In this document: one piece after another, positions 1 through 9,282 of the stretch
Position numbering within the stretch: position 1 is the stretch's first letter
How the letters are laid out: every line of letters begins with the position of its first letter
NCBI GenBank assembly: GCA_965229695.1
Contig: OZ245921.1
Coordinates: forward strand, 1,426,001 to 1,490,000
Source: JANSYL01 sp965229695
GTDB taxonomy: Bacteria; Pseudomonadota; Alphaproteobacteria; Rhodobacterales; Rhodobacteraceae
Length of the DNA stretch: 64,000 nt
Direction: 5' to 3'
The notes under the pieces: model-generated
The model's input: only the letters and a program-made list of their open reading frames with translations
The model's database searches: none
Told to the model about the DNA's origin: nothing
Made by a program: the position numbers and the translations under genes

Positions 1-1027
1 TCAGGGCCGATTGCGGCACCCCGCCTGCCGTCGAAATCGCCTCGTCCATTGGGCGCGGGCCTTGGTGGCGCATCTCTAACCTTTTCAAAAGTCGTGCTAA
101 ATCCGATCCATCGGGCAGTGGGCGGCCAAATTCTTGCAACAGCGCGTACTTCACCGGCGACAGTTTCAAGGCCGCGATCAGGTATTGCTTCAAGGCCCGT
201 TTCTTTGGCTTTTTCGCCAGTTTCTCGCTGATGGCCTCGACCGACAAATCGGGCAGCAGGTCGACCTGCATCACAGCCCCATCCCGCACCGAGGCCGAAA
301 CCGCATAAATGCCGCCACCCTCAACGCCATGTTTAGAAACGATAAATTCCCCTTTGATCCAATCCCCCTCCGCCGCGCGCAGCGCAACGGATTTCACCGG
401 CTGGCCAAAAAACGGCGCCATATGATCGGACCAATTCACCACAAATCCCATATTGGCCGGTTTGAAGGGCCTGCAGGAAATACCCCTTTCTTCCAACGCC
501 TTAACCCAAACCCCATCAGACCCCAACCGCGCCCAACTTGCCCCGCCAAGCGCCAGGATCACGCATTTGGGCGAAAGGCTGCGCTGCCCTTCCGGCGCCT
601 CAAACCGCCAATCCGGCCCGTCCCAACCGACCCATTTCCAGCCCAATCGCAGCTCCGCCTCAATCCGCCGCAGCCAAGCCCGCAACAGCGGTGACGCCTT
701 CATCGCTTTGGGAAAGACACGCCCAGAACTTCCTGTAAAAACAGGCTGTTCCAGCCCTTCGGCGAAGCGCACCACCTGCTCAGGGCCGAAAGCTTCCAGC
801 ATCGGGCGCAGCCAGTCAGAGGTCGCGCCGAACGCCCCGACAAAGCGTTCAAACGGCTCATCTTTGGTCAGGTTTAACCCCGATTTCCCGGCCATCAGAA
901 ACTTGCGCCCCGCCGATGGTTTGCCCTCCGCAATCACCACCTTGCGCCCCGCACGCGCCAAGGTTTCCGCCGCCATCAACCCCGCAGGCCCGGCCCCGAT
1001 CACCAAAGCCTCCACCGGCTCAACCAT
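1..1027 (-). CDS. FAD-dependent flavoprotein (BaiN/HI0933-like), cut by the left edge
   Basis: The minus-strand frame stays open from an ATG at 1027 to the window edge, so the C-terminus is missing. The N-terminus has a Rossmann FAD-binding motif (VIGAGPAGLMAAE, about residues 9-21), followed by GRKFLMAGKSGLNLT, typical of the BaiN/HI0933 family of NAD(P)/FAD oxidoreductases, and LALGGASWARLGSDG further on. These soluble flavoproteins are common in Rhodobacterales and mostly lack a proven reaction. The gene diverges from the HNH gene that starts 46 bases away. Family assignment is firm; substrate is unknown. Confidence 0.85.
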   Translation of the reverse strand, partial: MVEPVEALVIGAGPAGLMAAETLARAGRKVVIAEGKPSAGRKFLMAGKSGLNLTKDEPFERFVGAFGATSDWLRPMLEAFGPEQVVRFAEGLEQPVFTGSSGRVFPKAMKASPLLRAWLRRIEAELRLGWKWVGWDGPDWRFEAPEGQRSLSPKCVILALGGASWARLGSDGVWVKALEERGISCRPFKPANMGFVVNWSDHMAPFFGQPVKSVALRAAEGDWIKGEFIVSKHGVEGGGIYAVSASVRDGAVMQVDLLPDLSVEAISEKLAKKPKKRALKQYLIAALKLSPVKYALLQEFGRPLPDGSDLARLLKRLEMRHQGPRPMDEAISTAGGVPQSAL

Positions 1028-1073
1028 CGCAGCCCCCTTGCCGCCGCGCGCGCTGCAGCCAATTCTGAGCCTT

Positions 1074-1382
1074 ATGGAAACCGAATTGCCGATCTGCCCC
1101 TTGTGCGAGCGCCCGATCCCGGCAAGCGCCAAACAAAGCCTGCACCACCTTGTTCCCCGCCTGCGCGGCGGCAAAGGTGGTGCGACGGTATTGCTGCATC
1201 AGATTTGCCATAACGAGATTCATGCCACTTTGTCCGAGGCTGAACTTGCCCGCAATTACAACACCATAGACGCGCTGCGCAGCCAACCGCGACTGGCGAA
1301 ATTCATCGCCTGGGTGGGCAAACGACCGCCAGATTTTCACTCCAAAACCCCCGGAGCGCGGCGCGGCTGGAAGCGGCGATAG
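1074..1382 (+). CDS. Small HNH-fold endonuclease-like protein
   Basis: A 102-residue protein starting METELPICPLCERP. It has a CPLC zinc-knuckle pair near residues 8-11, then SLHHLVPRLRGG and LLHQICHNEIHATL, the HH...N/H arrangement of a compact HNH nuclease fold. The frame is open much further upstream, but the ATG at 1074 sits just before the conserved cysteines and avoids overlap with the divergent flavoprotein gene. Small stand-alone HNH proteins of this type are common in alphaproteobacterial chromosomes; their cellular job is not established. No restriction or phage genes lie next to it, so a restriction role is not supported here. Confidence 0.78.
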   Translation: METELPICPLCERPIPASAKQSLHHLVPRLRGGKGGATVLLHQICHNEIHATLSEAELARNYNTIDALRSQPRLAKFIAWVGKRPPDFHSKTPGARRGWKRR

Positions 1383-1386
1383 GGGC

Positions 1387-2010
1387 TCACCCCGCGCACA
1401 TGGCTTTGATGCGCGTCAGAACCTCGGGCTTGCCCGCCAGCGCGTCCGCAGCAATCTCTCGCGCGGCGGCCATCACATGGCCATAGGGGATGATCCGGTC
1501 GATCAACCCGAATGACAGCGCCTCTTCCGCCGAAAGCTTTTGACCACCCAAAAGCAGCAGTTTCGCCCGCGCGGGCCCCATCAGCACGACCAGGCGACCG
1601 GGGTCCGAGGGTTGTGGCAAAAACCCAAGTTTCGCAACGGGATAGAAGAAACGCGCCTGCGGTGGTGCCAGTCGCAGGTCGCAGGCCAAGGCCATTCCAA
1701 ACGCCCCGCCTGCCAAGGTGCCGTTCAAGGCCGCGATTGTCAGGCATGGTAGCCGAGCGATCTTGCCCGACACATCCTCCCACAAAGGAGAGGTCGCCAA
1801 CCCGGCTTTCGCCTCATCCAAATCGGCCCCGGCGGAAAATACCTTCTCCCCCGCCCCGGTCACGACAAACGCGCGCAGATCCTTGTTGGACAGCGCCGAG
1901 TCCGCGATATCCGACAGGCGGCTTAGCATGTCGGAGGTCAGCGAATTGGCCTTGTCCGGTCGGTTCAGCGTGACCGTCCAAAGCCCGTCTTGTTGGTGTA
2001 AATCGATCAT
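1387..2010 (-). CDS. Enoyl-CoA hydratase/isomerase family protein
   Basis: A 207-residue crotonase-fold protein. The N-terminus (LWTVTLNRPDKANSLT) and the oxyanion-hole segments GAGEKVFSAGADLDEA and NGTLAGGAFGMALACD mark the family. It is shorter than the usual 250-260 residues because the C-terminal helical part is reduced, so the exact reaction (hydration, isomerisation or hydrolysis of an acyl-CoA) cannot be assigned. Its ATG overlaps the stop of the upstream SDR gene by four bases (ATGA), so the two are translationally coupled and probably act on related acyl-CoA or hydroxyacyl substrates. Confidence 0.85.
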   Translation of the reverse strand: MIDLHQQDGLWTVTLNRPDKANSLTSDMLSRLSDIADSALSNKDLRAFVVTGAGEKVFSAGADLDEAKAGLATSPLWEDVSGKIARLPCLTIAALNGTLAGGAFGMALACDLRLAPPQARFFYPVAKLGFLPQPSDPGRLVVLMGPARAKLLLLGGQKLSAEEALSFGLIDRIIPYGHVMAAAREIAADALAGKPEVLTRIKAMCAG

Positions 2011-2765
2011 TCGGTCAGACCGACCTTGGCCCGAATCTCAGGATCCCTGAGCGAGATGTCCTGACCCAAATGGCCATCAGCCTCAGCCCCGCACATCCAA
2101 ACCAACGCCTTTGCGGGCCATTCCGGCGGGATGTGATCGGACCAATCCAGTTGCGACACCGGGTTGATACCCGAGGCTTTGATATCGCGCTGCATCTGCG
2201 TGGCGACCGTGCCAGGCGACAGCCCCAGACAGCGGATGCCTTGCTCTGCCATTTCCTTATCAACCGCGCGGGTCAACATCAGCACCGCGGCCTTGGAGCT
2301 GCAATAAGCGCTCCACCCCTCTAGCGCATTGGTGGCCGCGCCCGAGCTGATGTTGATGATCGTCCCCGCACCGCGCGACTGCATCGCTGGCAGAACCGCC
2401 CGAACGCCGTGGAACACGCCTTTGACATTCACATCAATCAATTGCCCCCAGGCGTCCGGATCAACGGCATCCAGGCGCGCAATCGGGTCGATCATGCCAG
2501 CATTGTTGATCAAAATATCGATGCCGCCAAAGGCTTCGATCCCGGCCTCGACGGCGGCCTCAACCTCCCAAAACCGCGCGACATCGCAAGGCACGGCCAA
2601 GGCGACCGAGCCGATTTCACCGGCCAAATCTGCAAGGGCATCCCGATCGCGCGCCAAAAGCACGACATTGGCCCCCGCTTCGGCAAAGGCGCGCGCGGCG
2701 GCGGCGCCAATGCCACGGCTGGCCCCGGTGATGACAACGGTCTTTCCGGCGATATGATCGGACAT
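2007..2765 (-). CDS. Short-chain dehydrogenase/reductase (SDR)
   Basis: A 252-residue classical SDR. The cofactor motif TGASRGIGAA lies at residues 14-23, NNAGMID follows in the central sheet, and the catalytic Ser and YxxxK occur in the segment ISSGAATNALEGWSAYCSSK. Proteins of this type oxidise or reduce an alcohol/ketone with NAD(P)(H) in the cytoplasm. It is the first gene of a two-gene minus-strand operon with the crotonase-fold protein, overlapping it by four bases. The substrate is not predictable from sequence. Confidence 0.9.
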   Translation of the reverse strand: MSDHIAGKTVVITGASRGIGAAAARAFAEAGANVVLLARDRDALADLAGEIGSVALAVPCDVARFWEVEAAVEAGIEAFGGIDILINNAGMIDPIARLDAVDPDAWGQLIDVNVKGVFHGVRAVLPAMQSRGAGTIINISSGAATNALEGWSAYCSSKAAVLMLTRAVDKEMAEQGIRCLGLSPGTVATQMQRDIKASGINPVSQLDWSDHIPPEWPAKALVWMCGAEADGHLGQDISLRDPEIRAKVGLTE

Positions 2766-2908
2766 CCGGCCTCTCCCAAATTCTGTGATCTTGACCCCGT
2801 TGCTACTCTCTCAAGCGACGGGGGGCTATCCCCGATTGCAGGCGATCCCTACTTGACGTGATGGGGCGCGGCCCCGAACATCGCGCCATCTCTTTTCGTG
2901 AGCCTGGG

Positions 2909-4417
2909 ATGGACCCGATGATTAGAACGCCCCGATATTTCTTTAGCCTTTCAGCGATTGCGTTGATAACCACCGCGCCCGCCATGGCGCAGGTGACCGC
3001 CGCCGAGCTTTGGGCTGAATGGCAGACACAAAGTGCGGCCCACGGTCAGACGGTGACCGCCGCCCAGGTGAATGACACTGGAAATGGCCTGCAAATCCTT
3101 GGCTTTAGCACCACCTATTCCGATGCGGATGTCACCACGATTGGGCGTTTGGACAGCCTGACCATGACCGAAAACGGCGACGGCACGGTTACGGTCGAAA
3201 TCAGCAGCCCCTATGACATGACGCTTCAGTTCAGCGGTGATGACCCCAACGATCCGCCCACGCTGCAGCTGCTGATGGATCACGAAAACCTAAGCGTGGT
3301 TGCAGGCGGCACCCCTGACGCGCGCAGCTATACCTATTCGGCGGACACGATCTCGATCACTGAGGGTGAGATTTCCGGTGGCGGTGAGCCGCCTGCGATC
3401 AACGCCTTGATTGTCATGCGCGATCTTGCGTCGGATTATGTGATCGATGGCAGCGACCTGAACAGCCTGTCTTTTGAGGGCACCTGGTCCCTTGCCAGCC
3501 TGTCTGGCGGGATTGATGTGGCCCCGCCCGACCGGAGCGAAGGCAGTCTTAAGGCCACCTTTGGTATGACGGATATCAGCGCGTTCGGCTCTGGCGACCT
3601 TGGCAATCTCAGCTCCATGGCGGCCAATCCCGAAACCATCCCCGAAGGCTTCGACATGTCCACCACGCTCACCTATGGGGCGGTGGATTACGATATGGAA
3701 TTCCGCGAAGGCAGCGATTGGTTCGAAGGCGCCTATAGCAATGATGGCGGCGGGATGCATATCGATCTTTCTATAGAAGAATTTGGCTATGGCTTTGACA
3801 CTACCAATGCCGCGCTCTACGCCGCCGGGTCAGATATTCCGGTTCCGGTCGAGATCGGGGTTGGCAGCGCCGAGTTGCGCTTTGCCGTGCCGATGGCGGC
3901 CAGCGATGTGCCGGTGCCATTTTCGGCCCGTCTGGCCTATCAAGACCTAACCGCCAATGATCAGCTTTGGGCGATGGCCGACCCGATGCAGGCGGTGCCG
4001 CGCGATCCAATCTCGGTTGTGGCGGATGTTTCGGGCACGGTTCGGATGTTTATCGATTTGATGACCGTCGACCCCGAAAGCATCGATGCCCCACCGGGTG
4101 AGATTCGGTCTTTGACGATCAACGAACTGCGCTTGGCCATGGCTGGGGCCGAGTTGACGGGGTCCGGTGACATGACCTTTGCCGAAGGTCAGATCATCCC
4201 GATGCCGGTTGGGCAGGTCGATCTGCAACTGTCGGGCGGTTTCGCACTGCTGGATCGGCTTCAGGCCACCGGCCTTGTCCCGGTCGAACAGCTTGCCATG
4301 GCGCGCGGCTTGGCCGGGGCCTTTGCCCGGCCAGGGGCAACGCCGGACACGTTGGAAACCACCATCGAGTTTACCGAGGGCGGCGGCATCACCGCAAACG
4401 GGGTGCCCCTGCAATAA
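2909..4417 (+). CDS. Exported DUF2125 domain protein
   Basis: A protein of about 502 residues with a Sec signal peptide (hydrophobic stretch FFSLSAIALITTAPAMA, cleavage after AMAQ) and a long beta-rich periplasmic body of the DUF2125 type found across Rhodobacterales. The frame opens at 2858, but the signal peptide favours the ATG at 2909 or 2918; GGGA 7 bases upstream of 2918 supports the later one. It stands alone, with a strong intrinsic terminator about 20 bases after the stop. Function is unknown; the all-beta repetitive body suggests an envelope role, which is inference. Confidence 0.83.
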   Translation: MDPMIRTPRYFFSLSAIALITTAPAMAQVTAAELWAEWQTQSAAHGQTVTAAQVNDTGNGLQILGFSTTYSDADVTTIGRLDSLTMTENGDGTVTVEISSPYDMTLQFSGDDPNDPPTLQLLMDHENLSVVAGGTPDARSYTYSADTISITEGEISGGGEPPAINALIVMRDLASDYVIDGSDLNSLSFEGTWSLASLSGGIDVAPPDRSEGSLKATFGMTDISAFGSGDLGNLSSMAANPETIPEGFDMSTTLTYGAVDYDMEFREGSDWFEGAYSNDGGGMHIDLSIEEFGYGFDTTNAALYAAGSDIPVPVEIGVGSAELRFAVPMAASDVPVPFSARLAYQDLTANDQLWAMADPMQAVPRDPISVVADVSGTVRMFIDLMTVDPESIDAPPGEIRSLTINELRLAMAGAELTGSGDMTFAEGQIIPMPVGQVDLQLSGGFALLDRLQATGLVPVEQLAMARGLAGAFARPGATPDTLETTIEFTEGGGITANGVPLQ

Positions 4418-4438
4418 GGCCCGATCACACAAGGTTCT

Positions 4439-4473
4439 GGGGCGTCGCGGGGCAACCGGCGACGCCCCTTTTT
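4439..4473 (+). terminator. Intrinsic terminator after the DUF2125 gene
   Basis: A perfect 10-bp stem (GGGGCGTCGC at 4439-4448 with GCGACGCCCC at 4459-4468) closes a 10-base loop and is followed directly by TTTTT. It ends the DUF2125 transcript and separates it from pmbA. Confidence 0.87.
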
Positions 4474-4545
4474 AAAGCGCCTTACCTTGCAGCCCGACCG
4501 GGCCTGCCCTAGGTCGCGTGGGGACGTTAGAGGATTGGATGCTGA

Positions 4546-5892
4546 ATGACCGACACGCTTGCCACGCTGACCAATGCCATGCTCGAAGCCGCGATCCGCG
4601 CGGGCGCGGATGCGGCGGATGCGATTGCGGTGGACGGAACCTCACTCAGCATCGAGGTGCGTGGTGGCGCTTTGGAACAAGCCGAACGCGCCGAGGGGGT
4701 GGAAATTGGCCTGCGCGCGATGGTCGGTCAGCGTCAGGCCTGCGTTTCGGCCTCGGATATCAAACCCGAAACGCTGACCGAGATTGCCGAGCGCGCCGTG
4801 GCCATGGCACGGCTGGCCCCGGACGATCCAACCATCGGCCTGGCCGATCCCGACCAGCTTAGCCCGGTTCAGGATGCCGAGGGGCTGGACCTGTCGGACC
4901 CCGAAGCTGATCCCGACCCCGCTGCGCTGGAAGAGGCCGCCCGGCGATGCGAAGCCGCCGCCTTTGCGGTCGATGGCATCAGCCAGGTCCAAGCCGCCGC
5001 GTCGGGTTTCACACGGCGGCGCATCCATCTGGCCGCGACAAATGGGTTTTCCGGCGGCTATGCGCGGTCGGACCATGGATTGTCTTGCGTGGCGATCACC
5101 GGCGAAGGCCTGGGGATGGAGCGCGATTACTTTGGCGACGGGCGGCTGCACGCCGCTGATCTGATGTCGCCCGAGGAGATTGGGCAGATCGCCGCCGAAC
5201 GCACCGTGGCCCGTGCGGGTGCCAAGAAGCCCCCAACCGGCGCGTTCCCGGTGCTTTATGATGAACGCATTTCGTCGGCCCTGATTGGGCATTTGGTTGC
5301 GGCCACCAATGGCACGGCGATTGCGCGCGGGGCCTCCTGGCTGCGAGACGCTTTGGGTGAGCAGGTTTTGCCCGCCGAGTTGTCGATCATCGAAGAACCG
5401 CATCGCCCCCGCGTCAGTGGCTCGCGCCCCTTCGATGCCGAGGGATTGCCAACCGCCGAACGGGCGATTGTGAAAGACGGGATGCTCACCGGCTGGACGC
5501 TGGATTTGGCAACCGGGCGTAAGCTTGACCTACCCTCCACCGGGAATGCCAGCCGCGGGGTTTCGGCCCCGCCCTCGCCAAGTGTCGGCAACCTGCGCCT
5601 GACCCCGGGCGCCCTGGATCGGGACGCGCTGCTGCGCGAGATGGGCACCGGGCTGCTAATCACCTCGATGATCGGGTCGTCCATCAACCCGACCACAGGC
5701 GATTATTCGCGCGGCGCGTCGGGGTTCTGGGTCGAAAACGGAGAGATCACCTATCCGGTCAATGAATGCACCGTGGCCGGGAACCTGCGCGAGATGTTGA
5801 AGACCATCCGCCCGGCCAATGACGCGCGCCCGCATCTAAGCCGTGTGATCCCCTCGCTTCTGGTTGAAGGTTTGACGATTGCCGGTGCCTGA
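4546..5892 (+). CDS. pmbA: TldD/PmbA (TldE) family protein
   Basis: A 448-residue protein matching the PmbA/TldE family along its length, including the glycine-rich C-terminal part LLITSMIGSSINPTTGDYSRGASGFWVENG. TldD/TldE form a cytoplasmic protease that trims modified peptides and unfolded peptides; PmbA is the partner lacking the zinc-binding HExxxH motif, and none is visible here. The next gene starts inside its last codons, so they are co-translated. The Rhodobacterales context (pmbA, phosphatase, DUF4170, waaA, lpxK) looks like housekeeping synteny rather than a dedicated pathway. Confidence 0.87.
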   Translation: MTDTLATLTNAMLEAAIRAGADAADAIAVDGTSLSIEVRGGALEQAERAEGVEIGLRAMVGQRQACVSASDIKPETLTEIAERAVAMARLAPDDPTIGLADPDQLSPVQDAEGLDLSDPEADPDPAALEEAARRCEAAAFAVDGISQVQAAASGFTRRRIHLAATNGFSGGYARSDHGLSCVAITGEGLGMERDYFGDGRLHAADLMSPEEIGQIAAERTVARAGAKKPPTGAFPVLYDERISSALIGHLVAATNGTAIARGASWLRDALGEQVLPAELSIIEEPHRPRVSGSRPFDAEGLPTAERAIVKDGMLTGWTLDLATGRKLDLPSTGNASRGVSAPPSPSVGNLRLTPGALDRDALLREMGTGLLITSMIGSSINPTTGDYSRGASGFWVENGEITYPVNECTVAGNLREMLKTIRPANDARPHLSRVIPSLLVEGLTIAGA

Positions 5893-6667
5893 TCCCGCCG
5901 CCGATCTCGACCTGCTGCGCGACGCCGCCATAGAGGCCGGCAAAATCGCCATGCGCTATTTCAAGCGCGACCCCGAAACCTGGGACAAGGGCGGCGATGC
6001 GGGCCCCGTGACCGAAGCCGATCTCAAGATCGACCGGATGCTGCGCGAAGAGTTGCGCGCCGCACGGCCCGATTATGGCTGGCTGTCGGAAGAGACCGAG
6101 GATGATCCCGCGCGTCTTTCGGCGAAGCATGTGTTTGTGGTCGACCCCATTGATGGTACCCGTGCCTTCATCGATGGGCAAAGCGCGTTTTCGCATTCCT
6201 TGTCGGTGGTCCGCGATGGGCAGGTCGTGGCTGGCGTTGTGTTCTTGCCCGCGCAGGATCGGCTTTTTGCCGCCAACCTTGGCGGTGGAGCTTCGCTCAA
6301 TGGGGAACCGATCACAGCCTCGAACCCCGCGACCGAACGCAATGCGCGGGTTTTGGCCACGCGGCCAACCCTGAAAACCGAAAACTGGCCCGGTGGCACC
6401 CCAAACGTGACGCGGCAATACCGCCCCTCGCTCGCCTATCGCTTGGCCTTGGTCGGAACTGGTCGGTTTGACGGCATGGTCACCCTGCGCCCGACTTGGG
6501 AATGGGATATCGCCGCCGGGGCCCTGATCGCCGCCGAAGGGGGCGCGATTGTCACCGATGGCACGGGCAGCGCGGCGCGGTTCAATAACCCGACCCCACA
6601 GGTTGCCGGCACCATCGCGGCGGGCCCAACCCTGCACGCGGCACTGATGGCGCGGCGGCAGGGATGA
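5879..6667 (+). CDS. Inositol monophosphatase-family phosphatase (CysQ-like)
   Basis: A protein of about 262 residues with the Mg-binding motif DPIDGTRAFIDG (about residue 90) and the second signature WEWDIAAGALIAAEGG near residue 205. Family members dephosphorylate inositol monophosphate or 3'(2'),5'-bisphosphate nucleotides; which one applies cannot be settled here, though alphaproteobacterial 'CysQ' proteins look like this. There is no ATG; the candidates are TTG at 5879 or GTG at 5885, both overlapping the end of pmbA. The overlap implies translational coupling. Confidence 0.85.
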   Translation: MPVPDPAADLDLLRDAAIEAGKIAMRYFKRDPETWDKGGDAGPVTEADLKIDRMLREELRAARPDYGWLSEETEDDPARLSAKHVFVVDPIDGTRAFIDGQSAFSHSLSVVRDGQVVAGVVFLPAQDRLFAANLGGGASLNGEPITASNPATERNARVLATRPTLKTENWPGGTPNVTRQYRPSLAYRLALVGTGRFDGMVTLRPTWEWDIAAGALIAAEGGAIVTDGTGSAARFNNPTPQVAGTIAAGPTLHAALMARRQG

Positions 6668-6748
6668 CCTGCGCGCCTGCGCCGCTTGACCCCGCACCCT
6701 TAACCCGTAGGGTGCGCGCAACCCCATCCTCAGACCAAAGGTGACCCC

Positions 6749-6994
6749 ATGCCCCAACGCCTGCATCTTGTCTTCGGCGGTGAGCTTGTCGATCCCCAGC
6801 GCAACGAATTCCGCGACCCCGAGGATATTCATATCGTCGGCATGTTCCCGAATTACGAAACCGCCTATAACGCCTGGAAATCCGAGGCGCAGCGCACCGT
6901 CGACAACGCCCATATGCGCTATTTCATCGCCCATATTCACCGTCTGCGCGATGAAGAGGTTGCGGCCTCCTCAACTGAAGAGCTTGGCGGTTAA
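6749..6994 (+). CDS. DUF4170 domain protein
   Basis: An 81-residue soluble protein beginning MPQRLHLVFGGELVD and containing IVGMFPNYETAYNAWKSEAQ and MRYFIAHIHRL, the compact DUF4170 family restricted mainly to Alphaproteobacteria. It lies just upstream of waaA, a widely conserved neighbourhood in the group. Its role is not known; the linkage suggests a housekeeping function associated with Kdo/lipid A genes, but that is inference. Confidence 0.85.
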   Translation: MPQRLHLVFGGELVDPQRNEFRDPEDIHIVGMFPNYETAYNAWKSEAQRTVDNAHMRYFIAHIHRLRDEEVAASSTEELGG

Positions 6995-7003
6995 CCCCCA
7001 CAG

Positions 7004-8299
7004 ATGACCCGTTCCCTTGCCCTTGGTGCTTATCTGGCCTGGTCCGCCCGTGGCGGCGCGCGGTTTGCGGAACGCAAGCTGAAAGAACGGCTTGCCGAGG
7101 GCAAAGAGGATGGCGCACGCCTGGACGAACGGCGCGGCATCGCCAGCCGCCACCGGCCCGAGGGCGCGCTGATTTGGTTCCATGCCGCCAGCGTGGGCGA
7201 ATCCTTGGCCTTGCTGGAATTGTTGCGTCGTCTGCTGGAAGAACGTGACGATCTGCACATTCTGGTCACCACGGGCACCGTCACTTCAGCCGCTGTGATG
7301 GCCGAACGCCTGCCTGATCGCGCGTTTCACCAATATGTTCCGGTTGATGCCCGCGCCTTTGTTCGCCGCTTTCTGGAGCATTGGAAGCCTGACCTGGCGA
7401 TTTGGACCGAAAGCGAGCTTTGGCCCAGCCTGATCAGCGAAACCCATGATCAGGGCATTCCGATGCTGATCGTGAATGCCCGCATGTCCAAGGCAAGCCA
7501 TGACAAATGGCGCTTTTTGCGGGGCATGGCGCGCAGCCTGTTGGAGCGGTTTGAATTTGCCCTGGTGCAGGATGACCTGACCGAGATTTATCTGCGCCGC
7601 CTGGGCATGTCGCCGAGCAAGATGGAGGTAACGGGCACGCTAAAGGAAGGCGCGGCCGCGCTACCGGTCGATGACGCGGACCTGACCCAAATGCGCAGCG
7701 ATCTGGCGGGGCGCCCGGTTTGGCTGGCCGCCTCGACCCATCCGGGCGAAGAGAAAAAGGTGCTGGAGGCACATCGCATCGCCATCCGCGCCAATCCTCG
7801 CCTGCTGTTGGTTCTGGTGCCGCGCCACCCCAATCGCGGTGATGAACTGGCCGAGGCGATGCAGGCCGATGGCTGGGTGTTTAACCGGCGCGCGGCGGGC
7901 GAAACGCCCGACCCCGAGGCGCAGGTGTTTCTGGCCGACACGATGGGCGAGTTGGGCCTTTGGTATCGCCTGGCCCCGATCAGCTTTGTTGGTGGCTCAT
8001 GGGAGCCGATCGGTGGCCATAACCCGTTTGAACCAGCCTCGCTCGGGTCGGCGATTCTGCATGGGCCGTATGTGACCAATTTCGTCGATATCTATCAGCG
8101 CCTGACCGAAGCGCGCGCGGCGCGTCTGGTCTCGGCCCCCGACAGCCTGGCGGAGGCGGTGAACGAATTGCTTTCCCCCGACCGGGCCGCCGCGATGGCC
8201 CATGCAGCGTGGGAGGTTGTCTCCTCCGGCGCGGATGTCACCGACCGCACGGTCGAGGTGGTTTTGGATTACCTGGAGCGGAGCGAGGCGCGGGTCTGA
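7004..8299 (+). CDS. waaA: 3-deoxy-D-manno-octulosonic acid (Kdo) transferase
   Basis: A 431-residue GT30 glycosyltransferase that adds Kdo from CMP-Kdo to the lipid A precursor at the inner membrane. Recognisable parts are the N-terminal acceptor domain IWFHAASVGESLALLELL, ILVTTGTVTSAAVMAERLP, the segment TESELWPSLI, and the C-terminal donor-binding region GGSWEPIGGHNPFEPASLG. Length fits the family. The stop overlaps the lpxK start as TGATG, so the two lipid A genes are coupled. Confidence 0.94.
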   Translation: MTRSLALGAYLAWSARGGARFAERKLKERLAEGKEDGARLDERRGIASRHRPEGALIWFHAASVGESLALLELLRRLLEERDDLHILVTTGTVTSAAVMAERLPDRAFHQYVPVDARAFVRRFLEHWKPDLAIWTESELWPSLISETHDQGIPMLIVNARMSKASHDKWRFLRGMARSLLERFEFALVQDDLTEIYLRRLGMSPSKMEVTGTLKEGAAALPVDDADLTQMRSDLAGRPVWLAASTHPGEEKKVLEAHRIAIRANPRLLLVLVPRHPNRGDELAEAMQADGWVFNRRAAGETPDPEAQVFLADTMGELGLWYRLAPISFVGGSWEPIGGHNPFEPASLGSAILHGPYVTNFVDIYQRLTEARAARLVSAPDSLAEAVNELLSPDRAAAMAHAAWEVVSSGADVTDRTVEVVLDYLERSEARV

Positions 8300-9282
8300 T
8301 GCGCGCGCCGCTGTTTTGGGACAGCCCGCCTGGGGTTTTATCAACGCTGCTATCACCAATTGGCGCGCTCTACGCCGCCGCGACCCGGCGCAGATTGGCG
8401 ACGGGGCCGCGTGAGAAACTGCCAGTCCCAGTGATTTGCGTTGGCAATCTGAGCGCGGGCGGCACCGGCAAAACGCCGACGGTGATCGCTTTGGGGCAGC
8501 GACTGATCGATCGGGGGCTGAAGCCACATGCCGTGACACGCGGCTATGGTGGCAGCTTGGCGGGGCCGGTTCAGGTCGATCCGATCCGGCACAAGGCCGA
8601 GGAAACCGGGGATGAGCCGTTGTTATTGGCGGCCTTCTTGCCGGTTTGGGTCGCCAAGGACCGCACGACAGGGGCGAAGGCTGCGGTCGAGGCCGGGGCT
8701 GATATCATTTTGTTGGATGACGGGTATCAGAACCCAAGCCTGGCCTATGACCTCTCACTTGTGGTCGCTGACGCTCAGCGCGGCTTTGGCAATGGGGCCG
8801 TCATTCCCGCTGGGCCGTTGCGCGAACCAATTGAAACGGGCCTGGCGCGCGCGGATATGCTGCTGTCGATTGGCCCCGACAAGGCGCAGCAGAGATTTGC
8901 AGCGGCGTGGGGGGATAAGATCAACCTGCCCCATGTCGCCGGGGTGCTGGCCCCTTTGCCCACCGGCATTCCGCTTTCGGGCATGCCGGTTCTGGCCTTT
9001 GCCGGGATTGGCTATCCGCAAAAGTTCTTTGCCACCTTGGAAGAGATGGGGGCCGATCTGCGCGCCACCCATGCTTTGGCCGATCACCAACCGCTGAGCG
9101 AAGCGCTGATGGCACGGCTGATGCGCGAGGCGCAGGGCTTGGGCGCCCAGATTGTGACCACGGAGAAAGATGCCGTCCGCCTCCCACCGGCGCTGCGCCA
9201 GCAGGTTATGACGGTGCCCGTGCGCTTGGAAATCGCGGATTGGCGGCCCATCGACGCCGCATTGGACCGGATTTTGGCTTAA
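8299..9282 (+). CDS. lpxK: Tetraacyldisaccharide 4'-kinase
   Basis: A 327-residue lipid A 4'-kinase. The N-terminal membrane-associated segment is followed by the P-loop NLSAGGTGKTP (about residues 50-60) and VTRGYGGS, then LLDDGYQNPSL and the C-terminal VTTEKDAVRLP, all LpxK landmarks. The ATG at 8299, overlapping the waaA stop, is chosen over upstream in-frame codons because the family N-terminus begins with RAPLFW. The gene converges with the minus-strand CoA-transferase; the two stop codons overlap by four bases, leaving no room for an independent terminator. Confidence 0.94.
   Translation: MRAPLFWDSPPGVLSTLLSPIGALYAAATRRRLATGPREKLPVPVICVGNLSAGGTGKTPTVIALGQRLIDRGLKPHAVTRGYGGSLAGPVQVDPIRHKAEETGDEPLLLAAFLPVWVAKDRTTGAKAAVEAGADIILLDDGYQNPSLAYDLSLVVADAQRGFGNGAVIPAGPLREPIETGLARADMLLSIGPDKAQQRFAAAWGDKINLPHVAGVLAPLPTGIPLSGMPVLAFAGIGYPQKFFATLEEMGADLRATHALADHQPLSEALMARLMREAQGLGAQIVTTEKDAVRLPPALRQQVMTVPVRLEIADWRPIDAALDRILA

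Noticed and set aside
6700..6716. A small inverted repeat (GCACCC/GGGTGC) between the phosphatase and DUF4170 genes
   Set aside because: Only six base pairs with no T-run; too weak to call a terminator or riboswitch.
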